Position numbers and translations under genes: made by a program. A stretch of 9,830 bases of DNA, taken from contig CAMCIE010000033.1 of the NCBI GenBank assembly GCA_945874815.1, positions 1 to 9,830 on the forward strand. The letters are read 5' to 3'. This DNA comes from an uncultured Bacteroidales bacterium (GTDB taxonomy: Bacteria; Bacteroidota; Bacteroidia; Bacteroidales; UBA932). This document shows, one piece after another, positions 1 through 7,774 of this stretch. The number at the start of each line of letters is the position of its first letter. Within the stretch, counting starts at the first letter, position 1. Below the pieces are notes generated by a model. The model was given only the letters and a program-made list of their open reading frames with translations, was not told where the DNA came from and made no database searches.

Positions 1-1090
1 AAAGGCCGGTCGATCCCCATTTGAAATTCCATCCGGTGATGCCGGTGGCTTCATCCTTCATCGGAGAAACGAATCCGGGCTCCATTGGCTCTGCAAGCCT
101 GAGCTGCAAATGCTTGCGGGCATCACGTCCTCCTCTCAAACGGGCTTTGAAAGGCTTCTGGTTGATACTGAATGCAAAGAGCCTGTAATTAGGATAACAT
201 TCCTTTTTTCCTTTGTAAACAGCCATGTACATGCAATCAGTATATTCATCATAAGCCATGTTCTGGATGCCGTAATTGGTATTTCCCGTGAAGATGAAAT
301 ATTCCTGTGAAGGTCTGGCAGGACCGCTCGAATGTGTCTGCCCGAACACTACAGGTTGTGCATATTTGTTAAGTGTCTCAAGGTCATATCGTTGCACTAC
401 CTGATAATCATTATCGGTCCTGTTCGTATCTCCATAGATGCCATATCCGACGTAAAGGTACAATTTTCTTTGGACATCTGCCCCGCGGCCGGAATATGTT
501 GCAGCCTTCAATGGAGCGATTTCCGGAGCAATGGCAACGCCGTCGATACCTGAACAGCCGTATCTGTGTTCATATTTTCCGGTTTTGTCTTCCCCGTCAA
601 AAGCATAATCTTCCACAGCCTTTCTTATGCACACTGTCCTCAAAACAGGGTTGCCTTCAGGATCCACTCCGATCGAGTCAAGTTTGTCCACATCGATGAT
701 GGCAATGTAGAATTTTGAATCCGCACGTGATATAGTCTTGACATCCAGCACTTTGGCAATTCCCTGCCCTATCTCGTCGTCCTTGCATTCCAAAGAAGCA
801 TAGACCTTGCGGTCCTGAGGATTGAATGTCATGGCTCCCAGATGGCCCTGGATCCGGTCTATGGAAGCAAGGATATTTCCCTGCATGTCCACCTTCACAA
901 ATCTGCTGGTGAAGGACATATACATGCAATCTTTGTCTGCGTCATAGGCTATTCCCTGGACGTGCTGAGCCTGTCCTCCCACGAACACAACAGATGGAAG
1001 AGATGAATAATCAATGTCTGCTGCAGATGCTTCCAGTGACAGGCCAAGAGTCAGGGTTGCAGCTATTAAAATATTGTAAATCAATTTCAT
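1..1090 (-). CDS. Secreted protein of unknown function, probable beta-propeller, 3' end cut by window edge
   Basis: An open frame of 363 codons runs from an ATG at 1090 to the left edge without a stop, so the C-terminus is missing. Residues 1-23 look like a type I signal peptide: a Lys near the start, a hydrophobic core at 7-19, and an ASA site followed by Ala-Asp. The mature protein should be periplasmic or outside the cell. Two stretches match each other: AYDADKDCMYM at 48-58 and AYDEYTDCMYM at 279-289, with a looser copy around 84-101 (LGAMTFNPQDRKVYASLE). Repeats of this type, in which a short strand follows an Asp-rich turn, suggest a beta-propeller; that is an inference. Other distinctive segments are YEHRYGCSGIDGV at 173-185 and YFIFTGNTNYGIQNMAYD at 264-281. 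I do not recognise a characterised family. It starts 16 bases after the kinase stop codon, so it is probably the last visible gene of the glpK transcript. Confidence 0.85.
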   Translation of the reverse strand, partial: MKLIYNILIAATLTLGLSLEASAADIDYSSLPSVVFVGGQAQHVQGIAYDADKDCMYMSFTSRFVKVDMQGNILASIDRIQGHLGAMTFNPQDRKVYASLECKDDEIGQGIAKVLDVKTISRADSKFYIAIIDVDKLDSIGVDPEGNPVLRTVCIRKAVEDYAFDGEDKTGKYEHRYGCSGIDGVAIAPEIAPLKAATYSGRGADVQRKLYLYVGYGIYGDTNRTDNDYQVVQRYDLETLNKYAQPVVFGQTHSSGPARPSQEYFIFTGNTNYGIQNMAYDEYTDCMYMAVYKGKKECYPNYRLFAFSINQKPFKARLRGGRDARKHLQLRLAEPMEPGFVSPMKDEATGITGWNFKWGSTGL

Positions 1091-1106
1091 AAGTAAAGAT
1101 TTTTTA

Positions 1107-2774
1107 TCAAAGACTTCCTCCTCCGATAAAGCCACGAATCAGGGATGTCGCCGGAACTTCCTTGTCGGAAACAGGTACAAAATAGCTCAGGAATTTCATG
1201 AGGCGGTGTACCTCGGAATATTCCGGGCAGTTCTTCGGTACGGTCATCAATATGCGCTCGGCATAAGGTCTGATCACAGGAAATTCAACGATGTAGGTCG
1301 AGTTGAAAAGCACATCTGCATTTTCCTGATATGGATAAATCCATTTGACCTCCGCCCTACGGACGTTCGGCCAGTTGGCGATGGATTCCCTTGCCGAGAA
1401 TGCTCCTTTGTTGAAGTCGCGGAGTATCCTGCGCAGGAGACGGTTGTCGCTTGTGGGAATGCAGTTGTGGTTGTCCAGGGATATGCTGGTGATAGTGTTG
1501 ATGAATATCCTGTATTTGGCATTGTCGCTGATCTTGTCGGTAAGACGAGGATTCAGGGCATGGATGCCTTCTACCAGCAGGACTGTTCCTTCTTCAAGTT
1601 TCAATTTCTTTCCATTGAATTCTCTAAGACCTGTAACAAAGTTATATTCAGGCACTTCCACTGTTTCTCCCTTCAGCAGACGGATTATGTCGTTCTGGAG
1701 ATAATCATGGTCTACGGTTTCGAAGTTGTCGAAATCGAAGGAGCCGTCAGGGAGTAAAGGAGTATCAAGCCTGTTTACGAAATAGTCATCAGTGGAGAAT
1801 GATATAGGTTTTATTCCGCATGCTTTCAGCTGGATGCTGAGCCTTTTGCAGAAAGTGGACTTGCCGCTGCTGCTCGGTCCTGTGATAAGTACAAGCTTTA
1901 CAGGATTATCCTTTTTGTTGACCCGTCTTTCGATTTCTTCGGCAATCTGCACGATTTTCTTTTCCTGAAGGGCCTCGGCGACTTTTATCAAATCCGGAGC
2001 TTCTCCCCTTCTGCATGCCAGGTTGACATCGGAGGCATTGTCAAGCCCCATGATTTTGTTCCATCTGAGGTTTTCTGCAAACACGTCAAATGTCTTTGGC
2101 TGTTCCATGAAAGGAGCGAGCTGCTCGGGATGATGCCTGTCAGGAACTCTTAGCAGGAGTCCCCCCTTGTACATGATGAGGGCCCAGACTTTCAGATAGC
2201 CGGTACTTGACACCAGGGCATCATAATAATAATCAGGGGTATCCTCAAGAGTATAATAATTGACATACACGTCTGACGAGGTCTGAAGGAGCTTCACCTT
2301 GTCCATATAGCCCAATGAGGCGAAAAGTTCAATGGCTTCCTGAAGTCTGACTTCGTGTCTGCGGAATGGGATGTCCGCCTCTACAAGCGCAGTCATCCTG
2401 TCTGTGACAAGCTTTAGGTCCGACTCGGTGAACTGCGTTCCGTCGTTCTTGGTAATCGAGCAGTAGAATCCCTTTGAAATCGGTCTGCGTATCACTATGC
2501 CGCATCCGGGGAACACATCCTTTGCAGCCTTGCACATAAGGAAACAGAGAGACCTGCAGTAAACGCTTCTCCCTGAATAAGTTGTATAATCCTGAAATTC
2601 GACGTCACGGTTGTTGAACGCCCTGTATTTCAAACCCTGGCACACATTGTTCACTTTTGCCGACAAGATGGGATACGGGCGTTTGAAGTCAAAGGAATCA
2701 ATCATTTCCAGGAGGGTGGTTCCCTCCTGGAAAGAATGTGTCGTATCTGAATTTTTACAATATATCTTTACCAT
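1107..2774 (-). CDS. Nucleoside kinase-like fusion: TGS/ThrRS-type N-terminal region plus uridine kinase/PRK domain
   Basis: The protein has 555 residues and is cytoplasmic. Residues 1-62 resemble a TGS (ubiquitin-like) domain. Residues 65-230 resemble the second additional (editing-like) domain of threonyl-tRNA synthetase. Residues 285-500 form a P-loop kinase of the uridine kinase/phosphoribulokinase family. In the kinase part I see Walker A GPSSSGKST at 299-307, STDDYF at 327-332 where the catalytic Asp usually sits, NFETVDHD at 350-357, and the Walker B-like strand VLLVEGIHAL at 398-407. This architecture is often annotated as uridine or nucleoside kinase. Phosphorylation of a nucleoside by ATP or GTP is therefore the default guess, but the substrate cannot be read from sequence. 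The HxxxH zinc motif of true ThrRS editing domains is absent: the matching stretch is RSVYCRSLCFLMCKA at 69-83. The ATG follows the glpF stop after one base (TGATATG), which suggests translational coupling. Confidence 0.9.
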   Translation of the reverse strand: MVKIYCKNSDTTHSFQEGTTLLEMIDSFDFKRPYPILSAKVNNVCQGLKYRAFNNRDVEFQDYTTYSGRSVYCRSLCFLMCKAAKDVFPGCGIVIRRPISKGFYCSITKNDGTQFTESDLKLVTDRMTALVEADIPFRRHEVRLQEAIELFASLGYMDKVKLLQTSSDVYVNYYTLEDTPDYYYDALVSSTGYLKVWALIMYKGGLLLRVPDRHHPEQLAPFMEQPKTFDVFAENLRWNKIMGLDNASDVNLACRRGEAPDLIKVAEALQEKKIVQIAEEIERRVNKKDNPVKLVLITGPSSSGKSTFCKRLSIQLKACGIKPISFSTDDYFVNRLDTPLLPDGSFDFDNFETVDHDYLQNDIIRLLKGETVEVPEYNFVTGLREFNGKKLKLEEGTVLLVEGIHALNPRLTDKISDNAKYRIFINTITSISLDNHNCIPTSDNRLLRRILRDFNKGAFSARESIANWPNVRRAEVKWIYPYQENADVLFNSTYIVEFPVIRPYAERILMTVPKNCPEYSEVHRLMKFLSYFVPVSDKEVPATSLIRGFIGGGSL

Positions 2775-2775
2775 A

Positions 2776-3504
2776 TCAATATATAAGAAGATGTGTCAAG
2801 GCAGCTAGTGCGGCACCACAGACAGGACCGGCAACAGGCACCCAGCTGTATCCCCAGCCACTGTCACGTTTGCCTTTAATTGGGAGGAGGAAATGTGCCA
2901 GCCTCGGTGCAAGGTCACGGGCAGGATTGATTGCATAGCCGGTTGCACCTCCAAGGGACATACCGATTGCCATGATAAGAAGTGTCACAGGGAAAGCGCC
3001 CATGCTTCCCATACCGACCTGAGGTGCGTTTTCTGAATGTGCGAACAAAAGAATCACATAGACAAGGAGCCAGGTTCCTACAACCTCGCAGAAGAAGTTG
3101 CGTGCCTTGTTCTCGATTGCAGGCATGGTGCAGAAGATTCCAAGTTTGTCATCAGCATTGTCGGTCGCATCAAAATGGTCCTTATAGAACATATATACCA
3201 GAAGGGCACCGGCAAAACCGCCGAGCATCTGGGCCACTATGTAAGGAAGGACGTCAGACCAAGGGAAATGGCCTCCGATTGCAAGTCCGAGGCTTACGGC
3301 AGGGTTCAGATGAGCACCTGAATATGGTCCGGCAACGAAGACTCCGCACATCACGGCAAAGCCCCATCCCATAGTGACTACAACCCATCCGCCACCCTGG
3401 CCTTTGGATTTATTCAAAAGATTGGAGGCAACCACGCCGTCTCCAAGAAGAATCAGCACCAATGTTCCGAGAAACTCGAAAACGCATTTCATGAATAGTG
3501 TCAT
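2776..3504 (-). CDS. glpF: Glycerol uptake facilitator (aquaglyceroporin, MIP family)
   Basis: An inner-membrane channel of 242 residues with the usual six transmembrane helices and two half-helices. Both NPA boxes are present, at 67-69 (SGAHLNPAV) and 193-195 (GYAINPARD). Hand alignment with E. coli GlpF places the selectivity filter at Trp47, Gly181, Tyr190 and Arg196. E. coli has Trp48, Gly191, Phe200 and Arg206, so only Phe to Tyr differs. Asp197 after the filter Arg is the usual mark of glycerol facilitators as opposed to water-only aquaporins. Facilitated diffusion of glycerol, and perhaps other small polyols, is well supported. It lies 46 bases downstream of glpK, with an A/T-rich spacer and no visible terminator, and its stop is one base from the next ATG. 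The start at 3504 is the first ATG; Met5 at 3492 is also possible and would leave the membrane domain intact. Confidence 0.96.
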   Translation of the reverse strand: MTLFMKCVFEFLGTLVLILLGDGVVASNLLNKSKGQGGGWVVVTMGWGFAVMCGVFVAGPYSGAHLNPAVSLGLAIGGHFPWSDVLPYIVAQMLGGFAGALLVYMFYKDHFDATDNADDKLGIFCTMPAIENKARNFFCEVVGTWLLVYVILLFAHSENAPQVGMGSMGAFPVTLLIMAIGMSLGGATGYAINPARDLAPRLAHFLLPIKGKRDSGWGYSWVPVAGPVCGAALAALTHLLIY

Positions 3505-3550
3505 ATCGTAAATTTTTATAAATCAATAAATTCAACAACAGTATCAAATA

Positions 3551-5038
3551 TCATTTTCCTGACAAAGTTCTTCCGACGGCATCGGCCCATCCTTCGGTCA
3601 GGCTGGTACGCTGATCCTGAGAAATGGATGGCGAGAATTTGCTGTCAACCTGCCACTGCTGCTTCACAGCATCCAGACTCTCCCAATATCCGACAGCAAG
3701 TCCGGCAAGATATGCTGCACCAAGGGCTGTGGTCTCTGTAACTTTTGGACGGATAACATCGACTCCAAGTACATCCGACTGGAACTGCATCAGGAAATTG
3801 TTTCTCGAAGCACCTCCGTCAACTTTCAGTTCCTTCAAATCAACGCCTGCATCCTTCTTCATCGCATTTACAATATCCATGGTCTGGAAAGCGATGCCTT
3901 CAAGGGCTGCACGGGCGATATGGGCTGCCGTGGCTCCACGAGTAAGGCCGGTAATGGTTCCCTTTGCATACTGGTCCCAATAAGGGGCACCTAGTCCGGT
4001 GAGGGCAGGTACGTAATAGACTCCGGCGTTGTCCGGTACGCTGGTCGCAAGGGCTTCAACCTCCGAAGAGGATTTGATGATGCCGAGCGAATCACGAAGC
4101 CACTGTACTACGGATCCGGCCACGAAAATACTGCCTTCCAATGCATAATTGACCTGGTCACCGATTTTCCAGGCTACGGTTGTAAGCAGATTGTTTGAAG
4201 ATTTTATCGGTCTGGTGCCGCTGTTCATGAGCATGAAGCATCCGGTTCCGTAAGTATTCTTGATTGATCCCGGTTCGGTGCACATCTGGCCGAACAATGC
4301 GGCCTGCTGGTCGCCTGCAATGCCGGCAATCGGTACCTGATGGGCAAAGATTGTGGTCTTGGTGTGACCGTAAACCTCGCTCGAAGAACATACCTTCGGC
4401 ATCATTGACTCTGGTATTCCGAACAGTTCCAGCAAATCCTTATCCCATTGCAATGTATTGATATTGAGCAACATTGTTCTTGAAGCATTGCTCACGTCAG
4501 TCACATGTGACTCTCCCCTTGTGAGCATCCACACGAGCCAGGTGTCAACCGTTCCGAAGCGGAGCTTTCCTGCCTCCGCCCTTTCTCTTGCTCCAGGCAC
4601 GTTTTCAAGAATCCAGCGGATTTTGGTTGCACTGAAATATGCATCTATGATAAGGCCTGTCTTGTCTCTGATGATATCCGTCAGTCCCTTGGCTTTCAGG
4701 CTATCGCAATATTCGGATGTCCTGCGGTCCTGCCAGACGATGGCATTGTAAACTGGTGCTCCGCTCTCAGCATCCCATACAATGGTGGTTTCCCTCTGGT
4801 TGGTGATGCCGATGGCTGCAATGTTTTTTCCGTTGATGTCGATTGCACTGATGCATTCTGCAATCACGGCTGCTTCGGAAGACCATATTTCCATCGGGTT
4901 ATGCTCCACCCAGCCGGGCTGGGGGAAATACTGTGTAAACTCTTTCTGAGATACGCTTACGGGAGTTCCTTTGTGATCGAAAACGATTGCTCTTGAACTG
5001 CTTGTGCCCTGGTCAATGGCAAGGATGTATTGTTCCAT
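3551..5038 (-). CDS. glpK: Glycerol kinase
   Basis: A cytoplasmic FGGY-family kinase of 495 residues, close to the family's usual 500. It converts glycerol and ATP to sn-glycerol-3-phosphate, trapping glycerol brought in by GlpF. Visible motifs are [10 protein letters not shown] at 7-16 (phosphate loop), [11 protein letters not shown] at 42-52, NQRET at 80-84 and DAYFSATK at 132-139 (glycerol contacts), catalytic Asp243 in [15 protein letters not shown] at 263-266, and the C-terminal FGGY signature region [10 protein letters not shown] at 406-415. I chose the ATG at 5038; an in-frame TTG two codons upstream is less likely. The stretch [17 protein letters not shown] at 223-239 has neither the GGR loop that binds fructose-1,6-bisphosphate in the E. 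coli enzyme nor, by hand alignment, the His phosphorylated by the PTS in enterococcal enzymes. It is the first gene of the probable operon. Confidence 0.98.
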   Translation of the reverse strand: MEQYILAIDQGTSSSRAIVFDHKGTPVSVSQKEFTQYFPQPGWVEHNPMEIWSSEAAVIAECISAIDINGKNIAAIGITNQRETTIVWDAESGAPVYNAIVWQDRRTSEYCDSLKAKGLTDIIRDKTGLIIDAYFSATKIRWILENVPGARERAEAGKLRFGTVDTWLVWMLTRGESHVTDVSNASRTMLLNINTLQWDKDLLELFGIPESMMPKVCSSSEVYGHTKTTIFAHQVPIAGIAGDQQAALFGQMCTEPGSIKNTYGTGCFMLMNSGTRPIKSSNNLLTTVAWKIGDQVNYALEGSIFVAGSVVQWLRDSLGIIKSSSEVEALATSVPDNAGVYYVPALTGLGAPYWDQYAKGTITGLTRGATAAHIARAALEGIAFQTMDIVNAMKKDAGVDLKELKVDGGASRNNFLMQFQSDVLGVDVIRPKVTETTALGAAYLAGLAVGYWESLDAVKQQWQVDSKFSPSISQDQRTSLTEGWADAVGRTLSGK

Positions 5039-5064
5039 AATCAAATCATGTGGTTAAAAAATTA

Positions 5065-5090
5065 CGTCAATCATATAACTGACGCGTCAA
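5065..5090. promoter_or_regulatory. Candidate operator: CGTCAA direct repeats and a TGACGCGTCA palindrome
   Basis: CGTCAA occurs at 5065-5070 and again at 5085-5090, start to start exactly 20 bases apart, about two helical turns. The second copy is part of the perfect 10-base palindrome TGACGCGTCA at 5080-5089. The first copy also pairs as an inverted repeat with TGACG at 5080-5084. The cluster lies 27-52 bases upstream of the glpK ATG, a fitting place for a regulator of glycerol genes. The regulator is unknown; binding is an inference from the symmetry and position. Confidence 0.4.
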
Positions 5091-5114
5091 GCTTTGCGAA
5101 GATATGAAGAATCC

Positions 5115-5137
5115 TGCAAAAAATTACTATTTTTGCA
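5115..5137. promoter_or_regulatory. Inverted repeat TGCAAAAA-N7-TTTTTGCA overlapping a plus-strand -7 box
   Basis: Perfect 8-base arms at 5115-5122 and 5130-5137 flank a 7-base spacer. The right arm overlaps TATTTTTG at 5128-5135, an exact match to the Bacteroidota -7 consensus TAnnTTTG in the right orientation and distance for the DUF389-flavodiiron unit. No TTTG lies 19-21 bases upstream (the nearest, at 5093-5096, is 31 bases away), so the promoter would be incomplete or activator-dependent. The repeat could be an operator, a weak transcript hairpin or chance in an A/T-rich stretch. Confidence 0.4.
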
Positions 5138-5190
5138 ACCATTTTTAACCTCTGTCCTTTCTTTTGGAGGACAATATAAATACGAATGAT

Positions 5191-6531
5191 ATGTCCTTTT
5201 GGAATGACCTTACACAAAAGGTGAAATCTGTGCTTGACATTTCAGAGCACATTGACACCGAATCGGCTGAAAAAGCCATCCGCAGCAATATATATTTCCG
5301 CGGTCCCAATGCCTGGATTCTTGCCATCGCCATCGTCATTGCATCCGTCGGCTTGAATGTCAATTCAATTCCGGTAATCATCGGTGCGATGCTGATATCC
5401 CCTCTGATGGGTCCGATATTCGGATTGGGTCTCGGCCTGGGAATCAATGATTTCGAATTGATGAAGGCTGCAGGAAGGAACCTTCTTGTGATGATGGGCA
5501 TCAGTCTCCTGGCCTCATTCATCTACTTCCTCATCACACCTTTGAGCCTTACCAATCCGACCGAGCTTCTGGCAAGGACCAATCCGACCATATACGATGT
5601 GCTCATCGCTCTCTTCGGCGGTTTCGCGGGCATCTTCGAACAGTGCCGCAAGGACAAGGGAACTGTGTTCTCAGGAGTGGCCATTGCAACGGCCCTGATG
5701 CCTCCTCTCTGTACTGCCGGCTTCGGCCTTGCAAGCGGCAACCTCCACTATTTCGCCGGTGCCATCTATCTGTTCATCATCAATTGTCTTTTCATTATGC
5801 TGGCCACATATACCATGGTCAAGTATTTGAAATTCAATGCATTGAAGTTCAGCGACGAGAAACTTGGCAGGAGGACGAAGGCCGTTTCCACCATCCTCAT
5901 CATCCTGTTCATCATTCCGAGCATCTGGTCTGCAGTCCTGCTTGTGCGCCAGAACAATTTCGAGGACAGGGCACTGGAGTTCATGGAAGCCAACAAGAGT
6001 GTGGAAAAAAGCATAATTTATGATTATAAGATCAGCCACAGCGACGGTTCCAAGATTGAGTTGTTCTACACCGGTGAGCCTTTGAGTGCAACAGCGCGGA
6101 CCAATATCGAGTCCAGTGCCAAAGAGCACGGCATCAAGCCGGAGCAGCTGATCATAAGTGAACACACCACCATCGAAGGAACCAATGAGATGGAACTTGT
6201 CAAGACCATTTACGAAAGGACAGACACCGAGCTGAAGAACAGGGAGGCTGAGATTCAACGGCTCAGGGAGGAACTCAAGATGCTTCGCGGAGAGGAAATC
6301 CCTTATGTCCAGATTCAGAAGGAAATAAGTTTGTCCTACCCTCAGGTGGAGGACATTTACATAAGCCGTGGTGCTTTTGTTGCAAAGGATAGTTTGGATG
6401 CGAAATCATGCATTCTTGTAGTGCCGCAATGTACGGACTCTATCAAGGTTGAAGATAAGATCAAGCTTGAAGAGTGGCTGAAACTAAGGCTTGCAAGTGA
6501 GAATGTCGTGCTTATTCCAATGATAAAATAG
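5191..6531 (+). CDS. DUF389 family integral membrane protein with coiled-coil cytoplasmic tail
   Basis: The protein has 446 residues from the ATG at 5191; an upstream in-frame TTG at 5164 would add nine polar residues and looks less likely. About seven hydrophobic segments are visible, near residues 40-58, 61-85, 97-117, 134-150, 158-180, 186-211 and 232-252. The conserved DUF389 blocks are clear: GLNVNSIPVIIGAMLISPLMGPI within 54-76, SPTIYDVLIALFGG-like TNPTIYDVLIALFGG at 130-144, and GVAIATALMPPLCTAGFGL at 162-180. The tail from about 255 is soluble. It holds a heptad-like, charged stretch near 335-368 that should form a coiled coil, then a small alpha/beta-looking domain at 370-446. The family is widespread in Bacteroidales but its function is not established; transport or sensing are only guesses. 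Its TAG stop is followed at once by the ATG of the flavodiiron gene, so the two are almost certainly co-transcribed. Confidence 0.93.
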   Translation: MSFWNDLTQKVKSVLDISEHIDTESAEKAIRSNIYFRGPNAWILAIAIVIASVGLNVNSIPVIIGAMLISPLMGPIFGLGLGLGINDFELMKAAGRNLLVMMGISLLASFIYFLITPLSLTNPTELLARTNPTIYDVLIALFGGFAGIFEQCRKDKGTVFSGVAIATALMPPLCTAGFGLASGNLHYFAGAIYLFIINCLFIMLATYTMVKYLKFNALKFSDEKLGRRTKAVSTILIILFIIPSIWSAVLLVRQNNFEDRALEFMEANKSVEKSIIYDYKISHSDGSKIELFYTGEPLSATARTNIESSAKEHGIKPEQLIISEHTTIEGTNEMELVKTIYERTDTELKNREAEIQRLREELKMLRGEEIPYVQIQKEISLSYPQVEDIYISRGAFVAKDSLDAKSCILVVPQCTDSIKVEDKIKLEEWLKLRLASENVVLIPMIK

Positions 6532-7752
6532 ATGAAATATATGAATATAAGTGAAAGAATCAAGTATGTCGGAATGACCGACTGTGTAAAGAAAAGATTT
6601 GAGGGGCTTTGGCCGCTTCCTTATGGTGTGACTTACAACTCTTATCTTATTATGGATGAGAAAGTTGCTCTTGTTGATACTGTTGACTGCAATTTTGCCG
6701 AGGGCTATCTTGAAAACATCAGCGAGGCTTGTCAGGGTCGCAAGATTGACTATCTGATTGTCAATCACATGGAGCCGGACCATTCGGCACTGATTGCAAG
6801 AATCATGGAAATATATCCTGATATCCAGATTGTTGCAAGTGCGAAGGCCGTTCCTATGATTGCAGGCTATCATGGCATCGGTGCTGACAGGGTGAAGGTT
6901 GTGAAAGAAGGAGAGACTCTTTGTCTGGGCAGTTGTACCCTGAGTTTCCACATGGTGCCTATGGTGCACTGGCCGGAGACTATGGTCACCTGGATGCCGC
7001 AGGAGAATACTCTGTTCTCTGGAGATGCATTCGGTACTTTCGGTGCCGTTGAATGCGATGACTGGGCTGCAGGAGAGGGACATTTGATGGGAGCTCCAAG
7101 GCAGGAGAGCTGTCTGGCAGAGTTCCGTGATGAGATGATCCGCTATTATTCAAATATCGTGGGAAAATACGGCGCTCCTGTCCAGGCTGCCATCAAGAAA
7201 CTCGGCGGTCTTGACATCAGGAGGATTTGCTCTACCCATGGTCCTGTATGGACTTCAGAAATCCCTCAGGTTGTGGCCTTGTATGACAAACTTAGCCGAT
7301 ATGAGTCTGAAAGAGGTGTCTGCATCGCTTATGGTTCGATGTACGGCAATACCGAGGCTGCGGCTCACGCATTGGCTGCAGAATTGCAGAAAAGAGGCAT
7401 TCCGTACGGTCTTCATAATCTGAGTCTTGGTGACGATGTTGCCGATGACCTTGGCCTTTCCGGTGCCATCCGTGATCTGTTCAAATATGACACCGTGGCT
7501 GTCGGCTCCCCTACTTACAACTCAGGCATCTATCCTCCGGCATTGGGTTTCATGGAGGCCATTGCAGCAAGGGGCGTGAAAGGCAAACGCTTTTTCAGTT
7601 TCGGCTCCTACACCTGGGCTGCGGCAAGTACTAAATTAATGGATGAGATGGCGCTCAGGAGCGGAGAGACATTGCTCTGCGAGGGCAAGGCTTTTGCCCA
7701 GGCTTTCAGCACGGAAAAATGTGATATGGGAGCTGTTGCAGACCTTATCTAA
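6532..7752 (+). CDS. fprA: Flavodiiron protein (FprA-type, oxygen or nitric oxide reductase)
   Basis: The protein has 406 residues, the normal size for the two-domain class A enzyme, and is cytoplasmic. The N-terminal metallo-beta-lactamase-like domain (about 1-250) has a complete set of diiron residues: His79, Glu81 and Asp83 (with conserved His84) in NHMEPDHS, His146 in MVHWPETM, Asp165 in FSGDAFGTFG and His236 in CSTHGPVW. The C-terminal flavodoxin domain (about 262-406) shows FMN-binding loops at 266-275 (AYGSMYGNTE), 325-336 (GSPTYNSGIYPP) and 357-362. Such enzymes reduce O2 to water or NO to N2O with electrons usually delivered by rubredoxin or a rubredoxin reductase; neither is in the window. 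There is no extra C-terminal redox domain. Translation starts on the base after the upstream stop; Met4 at 6541 is an alternative start. The natural preference, O2 or NO, cannot be read from the sequence. Confidence 0.96.
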   Translation: MKYMNISERIKYVGMTDCVKKRFEGLWPLPYGVTYNSYLIMDEKVALVDTVDCNFAEGYLENISEACQGRKIDYLIVNHMEPDHSALIARIMEIYPDIQIVASAKAVPMIAGYHGIGADRVKVVKEGETLCLGSCTLSFHMVPMVHWPETMVTWMPQENTLFSGDAFGTFGAVECDDWAAGEGHLMGAPRQESCLAEFRDEMIRYYSNIVGKYGAPVQAAIKKLGGLDIRRICSTHGPVWTSEIPQVVALYDKLSRYESERGVCIAYGSMYGNTEAAAHALAAELQKRGIPYGLHNLSLGDDVADDLGLSGAIRDLFKYDTVAVGSPTYNSGIYPPALGFMEAIAARGVKGKRFFSFGSYTWAAASTKLMDEMALRSGETLLCEGKAFAQAFSTEKCDMGAVADLI

Positions 7753-7774
7753 GATAGTTTTCGTTTAGTATAAT

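Larger units (their letters stand above)
5039..5190. promoter_or_regulatory. Divergent control region between glpK and the DUF389 gene
   Basis: These 152 bases separate the start codons of two divergently transcribed units, so both promoters probably lie here. The sequence is A/T-rich and carries two symmetric elements, listed separately. For glpK I could not find a convincing Bacteroidota promoter. The nearest matches on the minus strand are TATCTTCG (5104 to 5097) and TATGATTG further downstream, each one base off TAnnTTTG and without a correct upstream TTTG. A GGAGG lies at 5166-5170, but at 20 bases it is too far from the DUF389 ATG to act as a normal ribosome site. Confidence 0.6.

Noticed and set aside
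1206..1757. A 183-codon plus-strand frame opposite the kinase gene
   Set aside because: Fully covered by the conserved kinase domain on the other strand, with no start signal or domain of its own.
2222..2264. Short repeated ATA/ATAATA runs in the kinase gene
   Set aside because: They encode Tyr-rich stretches (DYYYD and NYYTL) of the protein and need no other explanation.
5039..5044. TTG start for glpK adding two residues
   Set aside because: The ATG at 5038 directly precedes the conserved [11 protein letters not shown] start of the family, so the longer form is unnecessary.
5164..5190. TTG start for the DUF389 gene adding nine residues
   Set aside because: An ATG follows at 5191, the added residues are polar and without family support, and the leader before the ATG is A/T-rich as expected in Bacteroidota.
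5671..6258. A 195-codon minus-strand frame inside the DUF389 gene
   Set aside because: Antisense shadow; the plus-strand product matches DUF389 over its full length and the shadow has low-complexity composition with no known motif.
6484..7083. A 199-codon minus-strand frame spanning the DUF389-fprA junction
   Set aside because: Antisense to the diiron-binding half of the flavodiiron gene, crossing a tight gene junction, with no family resemblance.
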